This document shows, one piece after another, positions 1-5,712 of a stretch of 8,164 nt of DNA. Position numbers and translations under genes: made by a program. Within the stretch, counting starts at the first letter, position 1. Every line of letters begins with the position of its first letter. The DNA is taken from NCBI GenBank assembly GCA_020024475.1, contig JAHHTS010000098.1, positions 1 through 8,164 on the forward strand, given 5' to 3'. This stretch comes from Oscillospiraceae bacterium (GTDB lineage: Bacteria > Bacillota > Clostridia > Oscillospirales > Ruminococcaceae). Under the pieces are notes generated by a model. It made no database searches. It saw only the letters and a list, made by a program, of their open reading frames with translations, and was not told the origin of the DNA.

Positions 1-90
1 TACCACTGACCGATATGTGGTATATAAATGGTCGGGTTGAAAGTTTACCGCTGACCGATATGCGGTATATAAATGGTTGGGTTGAAAGTT
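1..90 (+). ncRNA. cptI: Type III antitoxin RNA repeat array (CptI-like), 5' end cut by window
   Basis: Two perfect-length 45-base tandem units (1-45 and 46-90) differ at only three positions. Each unit has a 6-bp stem (1-6 with 17-22; 46-51 with 62-67). In each, loop bases GACC (8-11; 53-56) can pair with a downstream GGTC/GGTT (30-33; 75-78), giving an H-type pseudoknot. The differences a5/g50 and t18/c63 swap an A-U for a G-C pair in the stem, and c33/t78 swaps G-C for G-U in the second helix, so folding is kept. Type III antitoxins are repeat RNAs that the toxin cuts into single pseudoknots, which then bind and inhibit it. The array sits directly before a terminator and a ToxN-family gene. 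The promoter and any further repeats lie outside the window. Assignment to the cpt subfamily is a guess from the 45-base repeat length. Confidence 0.85.
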
Positions 91-91
91 T

Positions 92-121
92 AGTCCTTCG
101 CCAAAAGGCGAGGGACTTTTT
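92..121 (+). terminator. Intrinsic terminator between antitoxin repeats and toxin gene
   Basis: An 11-bp stem (92-102 with 107-117, one T-G wobble) has an AAAA loop and runs into TTTTT (117-121). It lies right after the last repeat and 28 bases before the toxin start. In type III systems such a terminator lets most transcripts stop after the antitoxin and a minority read through into the toxin, keeping antitoxin RNA in excess. That role is inferred from the layout. Confidence 0.93.
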
Positions 122-149
122 CCATATTTCCACAGAGAGGATGGAACGA

Positions 150-620
150 ATGAAGAAAACAGGATTTTATATCATAAAGGACAAGTTTTTTGAAGATATG
201 CCTGATCCGTATCTTAAGGGGAATAAGGGAGGCAATAGACCACATTATTATTGTTTCGAAGATAATGCTACGGGAATTTATTGGATGATACCGCTTTCTA
301 GCAGAATAGATAAGTTTCGGAAAATAATAGAGGAAAAGGAACAGGCGGGAAAACCTTGTGATATTCTGCATATTGTGAAATTGGACGATAGTCGAGAAAG
401 TGTATTTTTAATACAAGATATGTTTCCGATTACAGAGGAATACATAGAACGTGAATATACGATTGTCGGAAATCATTTGATGCTGACCAGTGAACATACA
501 GCAAAGGTAATTGAGCAGAAAGCAAGAAAAGTGCTAGGAATGTTAAAGCGTGGTGTGAAGTTCATGCCTACACAACCGGATGTGCTATCAATGTTAGAAA
601 AATTAAAGCAGAAAGAGTAG
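150..620 (+). CDS. cptN: Type III toxin, ToxN/AbiQ/CptN-family endoribonuclease
   Basis: A 156-aa protein, a usual size for type III TA toxins. The N-terminus (MKKTGFYIIKDKFFED) has the Phe-Tyr strand start seen in ToxN-like toxins, and the motif YYCF...GIYWMIPLSSRIDKF (about residues 33-56) resembles the family core with its 'PL(T/S)S' segment. Such toxins are metal-independent RNases that cleave cellular mRNA and their own repeat RNA; they act in the cytoplasm and several give abortive phage resistance. The start at 150 is chosen because GAGAGG (135-140) lies 9 bases upstream; the ATG at 141 directly abuts that site and the longer frame from 15 would run through the repeats and terminator. 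The preceding repeat array and terminator are the strongest support. There are no frameshifts, so the gene looks intact. The CptN rather than ToxN or TenpN label is a family-level guess. Confidence 0.82.
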   Translation: MKKTGFYIIKDKFFEDMPDPYLKGNKGGNRPHYYCFEDNATGIYWMIPLSSRIDKFRKIIEEKEQAGKPCDILHIVKLDDSRESVFLIQDMFPITEEYIEREYTIVGNHLMLTSEHTAKVIEQKARKVLGMLKRGVKFMPTQPDVLSMLEKLKQKE

Positions 621-765
621 TGTTTCATGGCTCTATTTTGGCTCTAATAATTTGGTCCGAGAAAAATACCAGATAAAATTCAGAGAATATGAATACAAAA
701 TAACACAAATGTGTACCGAGAAGTGTCTAGATTATCCCATCCGCACCCGAGTTTGAATAGAATAC

Positions 766-811
766 AAATTCCCCGTAAAGCCTTATTTAAAAGGTCTTAC
801 GGGGAATTTTT
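766..811 (+). terminator. Long-stem intrinsic terminator
   Basis: The 17-base arms 766-782 and 793-809 pair (CCCCGTAA/TTACGGGG core, one mismatch and one wobble near the loop) around a 10-base loop, then end in a T tract (807-811). The T tract fits + strand transcription. It lies 145 bases after the toxin gene and could end that transcript. The complementary strand also has a short T-rich flank, so weak bidirectional use is possible. Confidence 0.85.
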
Positions 812-1308
812 ATGTCCAGTGACAATACTCTTTTCTTTTTTAAAATATATTTCTGAGAAAAGTATGTCATTTAATGCAAGTCACAATATTATACTAGTAT
901 TTTCTAATGTGAGATGTAGTTAACGTTTTATACAACGTGGTAAGCTAAATATTAATGTTAGAATTAAACAGCCAGTTGAAATGTCATTTAGAAATCAATC
1001 ATTTTTTTGAAAGGTCTGTTTGTTCGCTAACAGAACCATAGTAGTTTTCTTTGTATAGGAGCATTTTTTCTAGAAGGAACTGGTGCAAAGATTATTCTAA
1101 ACTAATCATCATTCACATTGTTTGGAATAGAAGTTATCTGTTGTGGTGTCCCATCAAAATATATTAATATCATTAAGAAGATTACTTAAATAAAAATTCT
1201 GGATGTAAGGTAGGGGTGTTTCACAGTAATATTTTGAGAAATGCAAAGCTGTATTGCTAGCTATCAGATATAAAGGAGAGCAATAATATGGCTAAAGGAG
1301 GTAAGCAA
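812..1308. other. Gene-free stretch with one weak hairpin and a minus-strand fragment
   Basis: I see no supportable gene here. Two details stand out. A hairpin at 1013-1037 has an 8-bp stem with one bulged A and an 8-base loop; the sequence after it is only moderately T-rich. A 23-codon minus-strand open stretch (1173 down to 1102) reads like the tail of a protein (YFDGTPQQITSIPNNVNDD), but it has no credible start signal and I do not recognise it. Stops in all frames and the neighbouring pseudogenes suggest eroded DNA. Confidence 0.5.
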
Positions 1309-1353
1309 ATGAACAACGGTGAAAAAATTACCGAAATCAGAAAAGAAAAATGA
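1309..1353 (+). pseudogene. Truncated XRE-family regulator stub (14 codons)
   Basis: A near-perfect ribosome site AAAGGAGG (1294-1301) lies 7 bases before an ATG at 1309. The frame reads MNNGEKITEIRKEK and stops at TGA (1351-1353). This is the usual opening of XRE/Cro-type helix-turn-helix regulators, which normally continue with 'GLTQ...' into the HTH domain; here everything after 'RKEK' is missing. An upstream in-frame ATG at 1288 would add seven residues. The next gene begins 17 bases after the stop with its own good ribosome site. The simplest reading is a deletion remnant that kept its translation signals. A tiny leader peptide is the alternative. Confidence 0.6.
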
Positions 1354-1370
1354 CATAGGAGGATATACAA

Positions 1371-1565
1371 ATGGTGAAGATAATCGATAGTTATAAGAAA
1401 TATAAAAAGGTATTTTGGGGAGTTGGGATATCTATTTTAAACATTGTTGTTTGTGTAGTTGCATATTTGGCTGTATGTACGGTACAACGTAATAAAATGT
1501 ATGATAAAGCGAAAGATGCTGCATTTGAAAAAGAGTTGACGGAAGATTTTATCGAAAAATATTAG
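1371..1565 (+). CDS. Small single-pass membrane protein, probably truncated by an amber codon
   Basis: A 64-aa product with a strong ribosome site, AGGAGG (1357-1362), 8 bases before the ATG. A basic N-terminus (YKKYKKV) precedes one hydrophobic segment at about residues 15-38, then a charged tail (KAKDAAFEKELTEDFIEKY). Positive residues before the helix suggest the N-terminus stays in the cytoplasm. I do not recognise the family. The frame is interrupted by TAG at 1563-1565 but stays open for 38 more codons to TAA at 1680-1682, so the ancestral product was probably about 103 aa and this is likely a nonsense-mutated gene. Read-through or amber suppression is less likely because nothing else in the window suggests it. 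Confidence 0.6.
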   Translation: MVKIIDSYKKYKKVFWGVGISILNIVVCVVAYLAVCTVQRNKMYDKAKDAAFEKELTEDFIEKY

Positions 1566-1682
1566 GGCTATTATGCTTTGAGAGAAGATGACATGGATTA
1601 TTTGGTGGAACCAAAGGCTGTTGAAAAATACGAATTAGATAATGAAAAATTTATTTTAGTTGCTCGAAAAGGGAAGCAATAA
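1566..1682 (+). pseudogene. In-frame tail of the small membrane protein after the amber stop
   Basis: These 38 sense codons plus TAA continue the frame of the 1371 gene without a gap. They encode a plausible soluble tail (starts GYYALREDDMDYLVEP, ends FILVARKGKQ). The composition matches the preceding coding part, and there is no ribosome site of its own. I read it as the separated C-terminus of one former gene. Confidence 0.5.
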
Positions 1683-1845
1683 ACAATTAAAAATTTAAAG
1701 TGTACATAGTTTCAACAGGTCTTTTGAGATTATATGAATGTTCTGTTGGTAATGCGAATGCGATATAAGAAAAGTAAAAATGGATTTTGTGGAAATGTGC
1801 GTTACAAGGTTTAAGCAAGAAACTTGAATTTATTAACCAGAATAG

Positions 1846-2295
1846 GGTAGATATGTTAAGAAGAAATCTTCAAGAACGTTTGATGCGCCTAAACGACTCG
1901 CAGGTAGAAATGAAGTGGATAGCGCGACACATATAATCAGTTCTGTGTTACAAGATGATGATAGATTATTTATTGATACTAAGATTAATTACAAAGATAA
2001 GGAAGCTGAGCTTGATGACGTGATAGTAAATGAGTTTGGTGTGTTTATTATTGAAGTGAAAAATCTAATTAAACAAGTTAAATGACAGATTTACGTGCTG
2101 GTAAAATTTTTAGAATATTATGGATCGAAACGAGAGTGGATTGAAGGATATGCTATGTTGTTACAAGGAAACAGTACTGTTGAAAGTGAGTATGTCTTAG
2201 CAAGTATTAAAGATATAGATAAAGCGATTCATACACCAAATAGAAATCGTCTTACGAAGGCAGAAATTGAGGAAATAACAAAATTACTTTCATAA
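1846..2295 (+). pseudogene. NERD-domain (nuclease-related) protein remnant
   Basis: One reading frame carries two recognisable parts of a NERD protein. The first (1846-2082) includes KRLAGRNEVDS and ELDDVIVNEFGVFIIEVKN, the NERD core whose D...E.K residues resemble a restriction-type nuclease active site. The second (from about 2086) includes YYGSKREWIEGYAMLLQGNS and ends DIDKAIHTPNRNRLTKAEI...KLLS, like the C-terminus of such proteins. A TGA at 2083-2085 splits them in frame, where relatives commonly have Arg (CGA to TGA would explain it). The residues normally between 'EVKN' and 'IKQVK' seem missing, consistent with an in-frame deletion. There is no start codon in frame: a TAG lies just upstream at 1843-1845, and 1770-1840 is open in another frame (LSKKLEFINQNRVDML), suggesting a further frameshift. 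The gene is not functional. The preceding 1683-1769 holds nothing I can name. Confidence 0.8.
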
Positions 2296-2433
2296 TTAGT
2301 CGAGAGAGATTTCATATAGATTGGTTCTTAAATTCGATAATAAATAATTTAGGTTGTAATAAAAATGAATAAATGCGATGGGAAAAATTGTGCGACAAAA
2401 AGAAGTTTCCAGGTGCTTTTTTCTGCTTTCATG

Positions 2434-2463
2434 TTAGAAAATAGTGTGTTTAAGTGTTATAAT
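2434..2463 (+). promoter_or_regulatory. Extended -10 promoter upstream of the ArsC-like remnant
   Basis: TGTTATAAT at 2455-2463 is a perfect extended -10 (TGn-TATAAT). The -35 is poor (TTAGAA at 2434-2439, 18-base spacing), as is common with extended -10 sites. A second TATAAT lies at 2472-2477 with TTTAAG 17 bases upstream. Both are 32-50 bases before the ATG at 2509, a sensible place for that gene's promoter. Confidence 0.5.
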
Positions 2464-2508
2464 ATTTTTGATATAATAATAAATGAGTCATATGGGAGGA
2501 CTAATATT

Positions 2509-2806
2509 ATGAATATACCGATTTTTGGCACAAAGAAAAACTTCGATGTAAAGAAGTCAGAGCGTTTTTTCAAGGAACGTGGAATTAAATAGTAGTTTAT
2601 CAGGCAGTAGGCGGATATGAAAAGCTTATAGACGGTAAATGTAAGGACAAAGATTTACTTGATCTAGTTAGATACATTACAGAGGAGGATAAGTGCCAAA
2701 AGAAAAGATCCTTGAGAATCAGAAAGTGGTAAAGACATCAATAGTACGAAATGGTAAGCAAGATACTGTTGGGTATGAACTTGATGTTTGGAAAAATTCA
2801 AAATAA
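2509..2806 (+). pseudogene. ArsC/Spx-like (thioredoxin-fold) protein remnant, three frames
   Basis: GGGAGG (2494-2499) sits 9 bases before ATG 2509. The first frame reads MNIPIFGTKKNFDVKKSERF...ERGIK, then TAG TAG at 2590-2595. A second frame from 2595 reads VYQAVGGYEKLIDGKCKDKD through ITEEDK. A third, from 2696, reads PKEKILENQKVVKTSIVRNGKQ, ends GYELDVWKNSK and stops at 2806. Joined, these give the ArsC-like family layout: N-terminal 'IFGTKKCFD...' strand, 'QAVGG' middle, and 'TPIVRNGK..vGy' end. About 18-20 residues are lost after GIK, and two extra bases (2694-2695) shift the frame. The usual Cys of 'TKKCFD' is Asn here, so the redox residue was also lost. A dead gene with intact promoter and ribosome site. 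Confidence 0.85.
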
Positions 2807-2856
2807 CATGTATGTGTGATTACAGAATATAATCAGTATCTATGAATGAATTACTT

Positions 2857-2885
2857 GCTGATCTGTCATCAGCGTTTTCCTTTTT
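2857..2885 (+). terminator. Intrinsic terminator after the ArsC-like remnant
   Basis: GCTGAT (2857-2862) and ATCAGC (2868-2873) form a perfect 6-bp stem with a CTGTC loop, followed by GTTTTCCTTTTT. It lies 51 bases after the remnant's stop and would insulate the downstream cassette from upstream transcription. Confidence 0.75.
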
Positions 2886-2923
2886 AGAATTATAAAGTTA
2901 GATTTTTAGGAAGACATACGTCA

Positions 2924-2950
2924 GTCCATACAAGATGGTAAAATATGGAC
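2924..2950. promoter_or_regulatory. Inverted-repeat candidate operator for the WYL regulator
   Basis: GTCCATA (2924-2930) and TATGGAC (2944-2950) are perfect 7-bp inverted repeats separated by 13 bases. The right arm overlaps the proposed -35 hexamer (2946-2951). Arm centres are about 20 bases apart, roughly two helical turns, so a dimer could bind one DNA face and block RNA polymerase. WYL regulators of defence loci are known to repress their own operons from inverted repeats; binding by this protein is inferred. Confidence 0.5.
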
Positions 2951-2975
2951 AAAAGATAAGAAGTAAAAATATAAC
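2946..2975 (+). promoter_or_regulatory. Candidate promoter of the four-gene cassette
   Basis: TGGACA (2946-2951), an 18-base spacer and TATAAC (2970-2975) approximate a housekeeping promoter, 25 bases before the ATG at 3000. It is the only reasonable match between the terminator at 2857-2885 and the gene. Confidence 0.45.
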
Positions 2976-2999
2976 AATAATTAAAAACGGAGAAAAACA

Positions 3000-3971
3000 A
3001 TGTACAATACAAGACCGAAAAAGAATAGAATGCTTGAACTTTTTTACAGGGCTATGTGTGGAGAAAGCATTTCAGTGAAAAAGGTGGCTGAGGAATACGG
3101 GGTATCTACAAAAAGTGTTTCAAGGGATATAAGCGAGATTAAAAATTTTCTATCTGAGAATCGTGATTTGGTTGGTAATACTGAATTGAAGTATGATTCT
3201 ACTTCTAAAAGTTATTATTTAGAACTAGATTGTTTCTTGTTGGATAAAGAAATTTTTGCGATTGTAAAAATGATGATTGGATGCAGGGCATTTAATAAAA
3301 CAGAGATTATTAATTTAATTACGAAGCTAAAGCAGTTTACAAGTCCCAAAGATCGAAGGGTATTGGAAAATTTTATACGTAAAGAAGTTTACCATTATAA
3401 TGAAGTTCATCACGATTGCGAAAGTGTGATTGACAACTTATGGAAGTTAATTCGTTGCATTAATGAGAAAAAAGAAATTACGATATCTTATTATAAAATG
3501 TCCAGAGAATTGGTAGAACGAAAATTAATACCAGTTGCAATTACATTTTCTGATTATTATTTTTATTTAATTGCTTTTAAAACAGATGATGAAAAAAAAC
3601 ATGCGGTGTATTTTAGGGTGGATCGTATTATAAATATAGTGGAACATCGCAAACATTACGAGCTGAACGAGGTATATAACTTTGATGAGGGAGCCTTAAG
3701 AGAACGGATTCAATTCATGTTCCCAGGAAGTAATAGAAAAATAAGATTTGAATTTACAGGACCATCAGTTCAGGCAATTTTGGACAAGATTCCAACAGCA
3801 AAAGTGGTGGATAAAAACGGAAAGACCACGATTATTGAGGCAGAGACATTTGGAACTGGTGTAAATATGTTTTTATTGTCTCAGGGCAGTCATGTGAAGG
3901 CACTTGCACCGCAGGAATTTGTTGATGAAATGCGGGAAGAAATAGAGAAAATGATAGAATTTTATAAATAG
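3000..3971 (+). CDS. HTH/WYL-domain transcriptional regulator
   Basis: A 323-aa protein with three parts. Residues about 8-55 form a DeoR/HTH_11-type winged helix-turn-helix (VKKVAEEYGVSTKSVSRDIS). Residues about 155-215 form a WYL domain (strand ISYYKM, then LIPVAITFSDYYFYLIAF and the conserved-type arginines in YFRVDRI). Residues about 245-322 form the WCX C-terminal domain, including LLSQGSHVKALAPQEFVDEM. The exact W-Y-L triad is replaced by aromatic/aliphatic residues (YYFYL), common in this family. WYL domains sense ligands, often thought to be nucleotides or nucleic acids, and such regulators frequently control phage-defence operons. The start is supported by CGGAGA (2988-2993) at normal spacing. 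The gene leads three downstream genes on the same strand with a 25-base gap, so it is probably their regulator. The target and ligand are unknown. Confidence 0.9.
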   Translation: MYNTRPKKNRMLELFYRAMCGESISVKKVAEEYGVSTKSVSRDISEIKNFLSENRDLVGNTELKYDSTSKSYYLELDCFLLDKEIFAIVKMMIGCRAFNKTEIINLITKLKQFTSPKDRRVLENFIRKEVYHYNEVHHDCESVIDNLWKLIRCINEKKEITISYYKMSRELVERKLIPVAITFSDYYFYLIAFKTDDEKKHAVYFRVDRIINIVEHRKHYELNEVYNFDEGALRERIQFMFPGSNRKIRFEFTGPSVQAILDKIPTAKVVDKNGKTTIIEAETFGTGVNMFLLSQGSHVKALAPQEFVDEMREEIEKMIEFYK

Positions 3972-3996
3972 AATAAAAAATAGGAGTTATGAGGGA

Positions 3997-5688
3997 ATGA
4001 ATAAGAATAAGAATGCATATGAAGACAATAGTTTAGAGTTTCAGTTTGATTTTGATGAAAAGGAGCAGGAATTAGAAGAAGAATTGGAAAAAGTTTTTTC
4101 TGATTTTGAAATGTTAAAAGAAGATAGGGAAAAAATTGGAAATCCAGATGCACTTGGAAAAGTAGTATTGGAAGAAGTGTGGAAGCAGTTTGGAAACCAA
4201 ATTGGTTTAGATATGACTGCAGAAACGTTAATCCAAAAATATGATAGAGAGCATCCTGAAACCTATGAGGAAGTAGGGAAAAAAGTCATGCAGGATGAAA
4301 AATATAAAACACAAAATAAAGAAATGAAGAAAAAGCAGCAAGAAGGCAATCTGTTTGATGAATACACAGGAAAAAAAATGGGACAAGATGATAAAGCAAA
4401 TTTGGATCATACTGTTTCAAGAAAAGAGATATTTGAAAATCAAAGAAGAAAACAGGCTAATATTGCAACAGAGGATTTGGCAAATAAAAAAGAAAATCTG
4501 AATGCTACGAACGAGTCTCTAAATAAAAGTAAAGGTAAAAAAACCATAGAAGAGATGGCGAAAACTCGTAAAGAAAGAGAAGAAGAACTCAGAAAACAGA
4601 ATGAAAGAGCTAATAAGAAAATCGATGAATCTAATATGTCGGATACAGAGAAACGACTTGCGAAAGAAAAAAATAATAAACGTTTGCAAGATAAATTAGA
4701 TGCAGATGATGATTTGATGAAGCAAAAAGATAAAACAGCTAGGAAAACTATAAATAAAGAAATAGCAAAAGGTGTGGTTAAAGAAACCGGTAAAAAAGCT
4801 GGAAAAGATGCTTTAAAAGCTATGACAGTACAAGCACTTTTTGAATTATTAAAAGAGATAATGAATGCGATGGTTCGCTTTTTAAAGTCAGAAGCGAAAT
4901 CATTTAAAATTTTTTTGGATGAAATGAAGGTTGGAATTCATAGATTTATATCAAAGATTTCAACATTTATACGTACAGGAGTTTCTACGGCGGTTGGAAC
5001 AGTTGTTTCTGAAATATTTGGACCGATAGTAAGTTTGTTTAGTAAACTATCAAGTTTAATTAAGCAAGGTTTCAGGTCATTAGGAGATGCAGTTGCATAT
5101 CTTAAAGATAAAAACAATCGCAACAAATCTTTTAGTGTTAAAGTAGCAGAAGTTGGAAAAATAATAATTGGTGGATTGACAGCAATGGGTGCCCTTTTTG
5201 GTGGTGAACTTGTTGAAAAGGCATTACTTCTTGGTTTTCCTATATTAGAAACAATCAAAATACCATTGCTAGGATCACTTGCAAGTGTAATAGGTTTATT
5301 TTTTGCCAGTATGATATCAGGAGTAGTTGGTGCTATAATACTGAATTTTATCGATAATTTTATTGCAAAAAGACAAATAGCAGAAGCTGACAAAGAAATT
5401 ATTGAAAGAGGAAACAAAGCTCTAAATCTTCAAGAGGAGCAAAAAGTTTATAAAGATTTCAAATTTGAAAATCAAAAGATAACAACTGGCTCTAATATTT
5501 CAAAACGTCATGAGGAAGCACATGCATTTATGAAGGATGCTTATGAAAAAATTATGGAAGATATTGTTCAATTTCCGGAAGAAGAAACAAGTGAAATTAT
5601 TGATGAGGAAGATGTGAAATTAAATAAGCGATTTGACGCAATAAGTAGCGAGTTAGATGATATACTTGCTGAACTTAATGAAGATTAA
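3997..5688 (+). CDS. Membrane protein with internal HNH-nuclease-like motif
   Basis: A 563-aa protein with no named family I can assign. Residues 1-115 are acidic then highly charged helices. Residues about 118-187 look like a cysteine-free HNH module: FDEYTGKK, then LDH (D137-H138), then ENL (N167) and LNKSKG (N176, K179), matching the spacing of DH...N...N..K in HNH nucleases. Residues 188-270 are Lys/Glu-rich coiled coil. Residues 275-370 are amphipathic helices. Residues about 386-403 and 423-453 are glycine-rich hydrophobic segments able to span the membrane. An acidic tail follows. No signal peptide, so the nuclease-like part is probably cytoplasmic. AGGAG (3982-3986) lies 10 bases before the ATG. 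I dimly recall uncharacterised proteins in other phyla with the same order, which I cannot verify. Nuclease activity is inferred from the motif only. Confidence 0.75.
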   Translation: MNKNKNAYEDNSLEFQFDFDEKEQELEEELEKVFSDFEMLKEDREKIGNPDALGKVVLEEVWKQFGNQIGLDMTAETLIQKYDREHPETYEEVGKKVMQDEKYKTQNKEMKKKQQEGNLFDEYTGKKMGQDDKANLDHTVSRKEIFENQRRKQANIATEDLANKKENLNATNESLNKSKGKKTIEEMAKTRKEREEELRKQNERANKKIDESNMSDTEKRLAKEKNNKRLQDKLDADDDLMKQKDKTARKTINKEIAKGVVKETGKKAGKDALKAMTVQALFELLKEIMNAMVRFLKSEAKSFKIFLDEMKVGIHRFISKISTFIRTGVSTAVGTVVSEIFGPIVSLFSKLSSLIKQGFRSLGDAVAYLKDKNNRNKSFSVKVAEVGKIIIGGLTAMGALFGGELVEKALLLGFPILETIKIPLLGSLASVIGLFFASMISGVVGAIILNFIDNFIAKRQIAEADKEIIERGNKALNLQEEQKVYKDFKFENQKITTGSNISKRHEEAHAFMKDAYEKIMEDIVQFPEEETSEIIDEEDVKLNKRFDAISSELDDILAELNED

Positions 5689-5712
5689 TACGGAAAATAA
5701 AGGGTGAAAATA

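Noticed and set aside
1..90. CRISPR array
   Set aside because: The 45-base units abut directly with no variable spacers, and they precede a terminator and a ToxN-family gene.
15..149. Upstream extension of the toxin frame through the repeats and terminator
   Set aside because: The 45-base repeat is a multiple of three so the frame stays open by chance; the region is a structured RNA array plus terminator, and the ribosome site supports the ATG at 150.
711..923. A 70-codon open frame on the + strand
   Set aside because: It runs across the terminator at 766-811, has no ribosome site, and its translation shows no domain-like pattern.
2365..2508. N-terminal extension of the ArsC-like frame
   Set aside because: It spans the extended -10 promoter, and homology begins at the ATG at 2509 with its own ribosome site.
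2910..2969. Possible coding scrap reading EDIRQSIQDGKIWTKDKK before the WYL gene
   Set aside because: Too short, no start signal, and it overlaps the promoter and inverted repeat; no family recognised.
3989..4000. Three-codon ORF (MRE) whose stop overlaps the start of the 563-aa gene
   Set aside because: The AGGAG site is only 2 bases from its ATG, too close for initiation, and fits the ATG at 3997 instead.
4938..5417. A 159-codon open frame on the minus strand
   Set aside because: It is the complement of the membrane-segment coding region of the 563-aa gene, lacks a ribosome site, and its composition is that of an antisense shadow.
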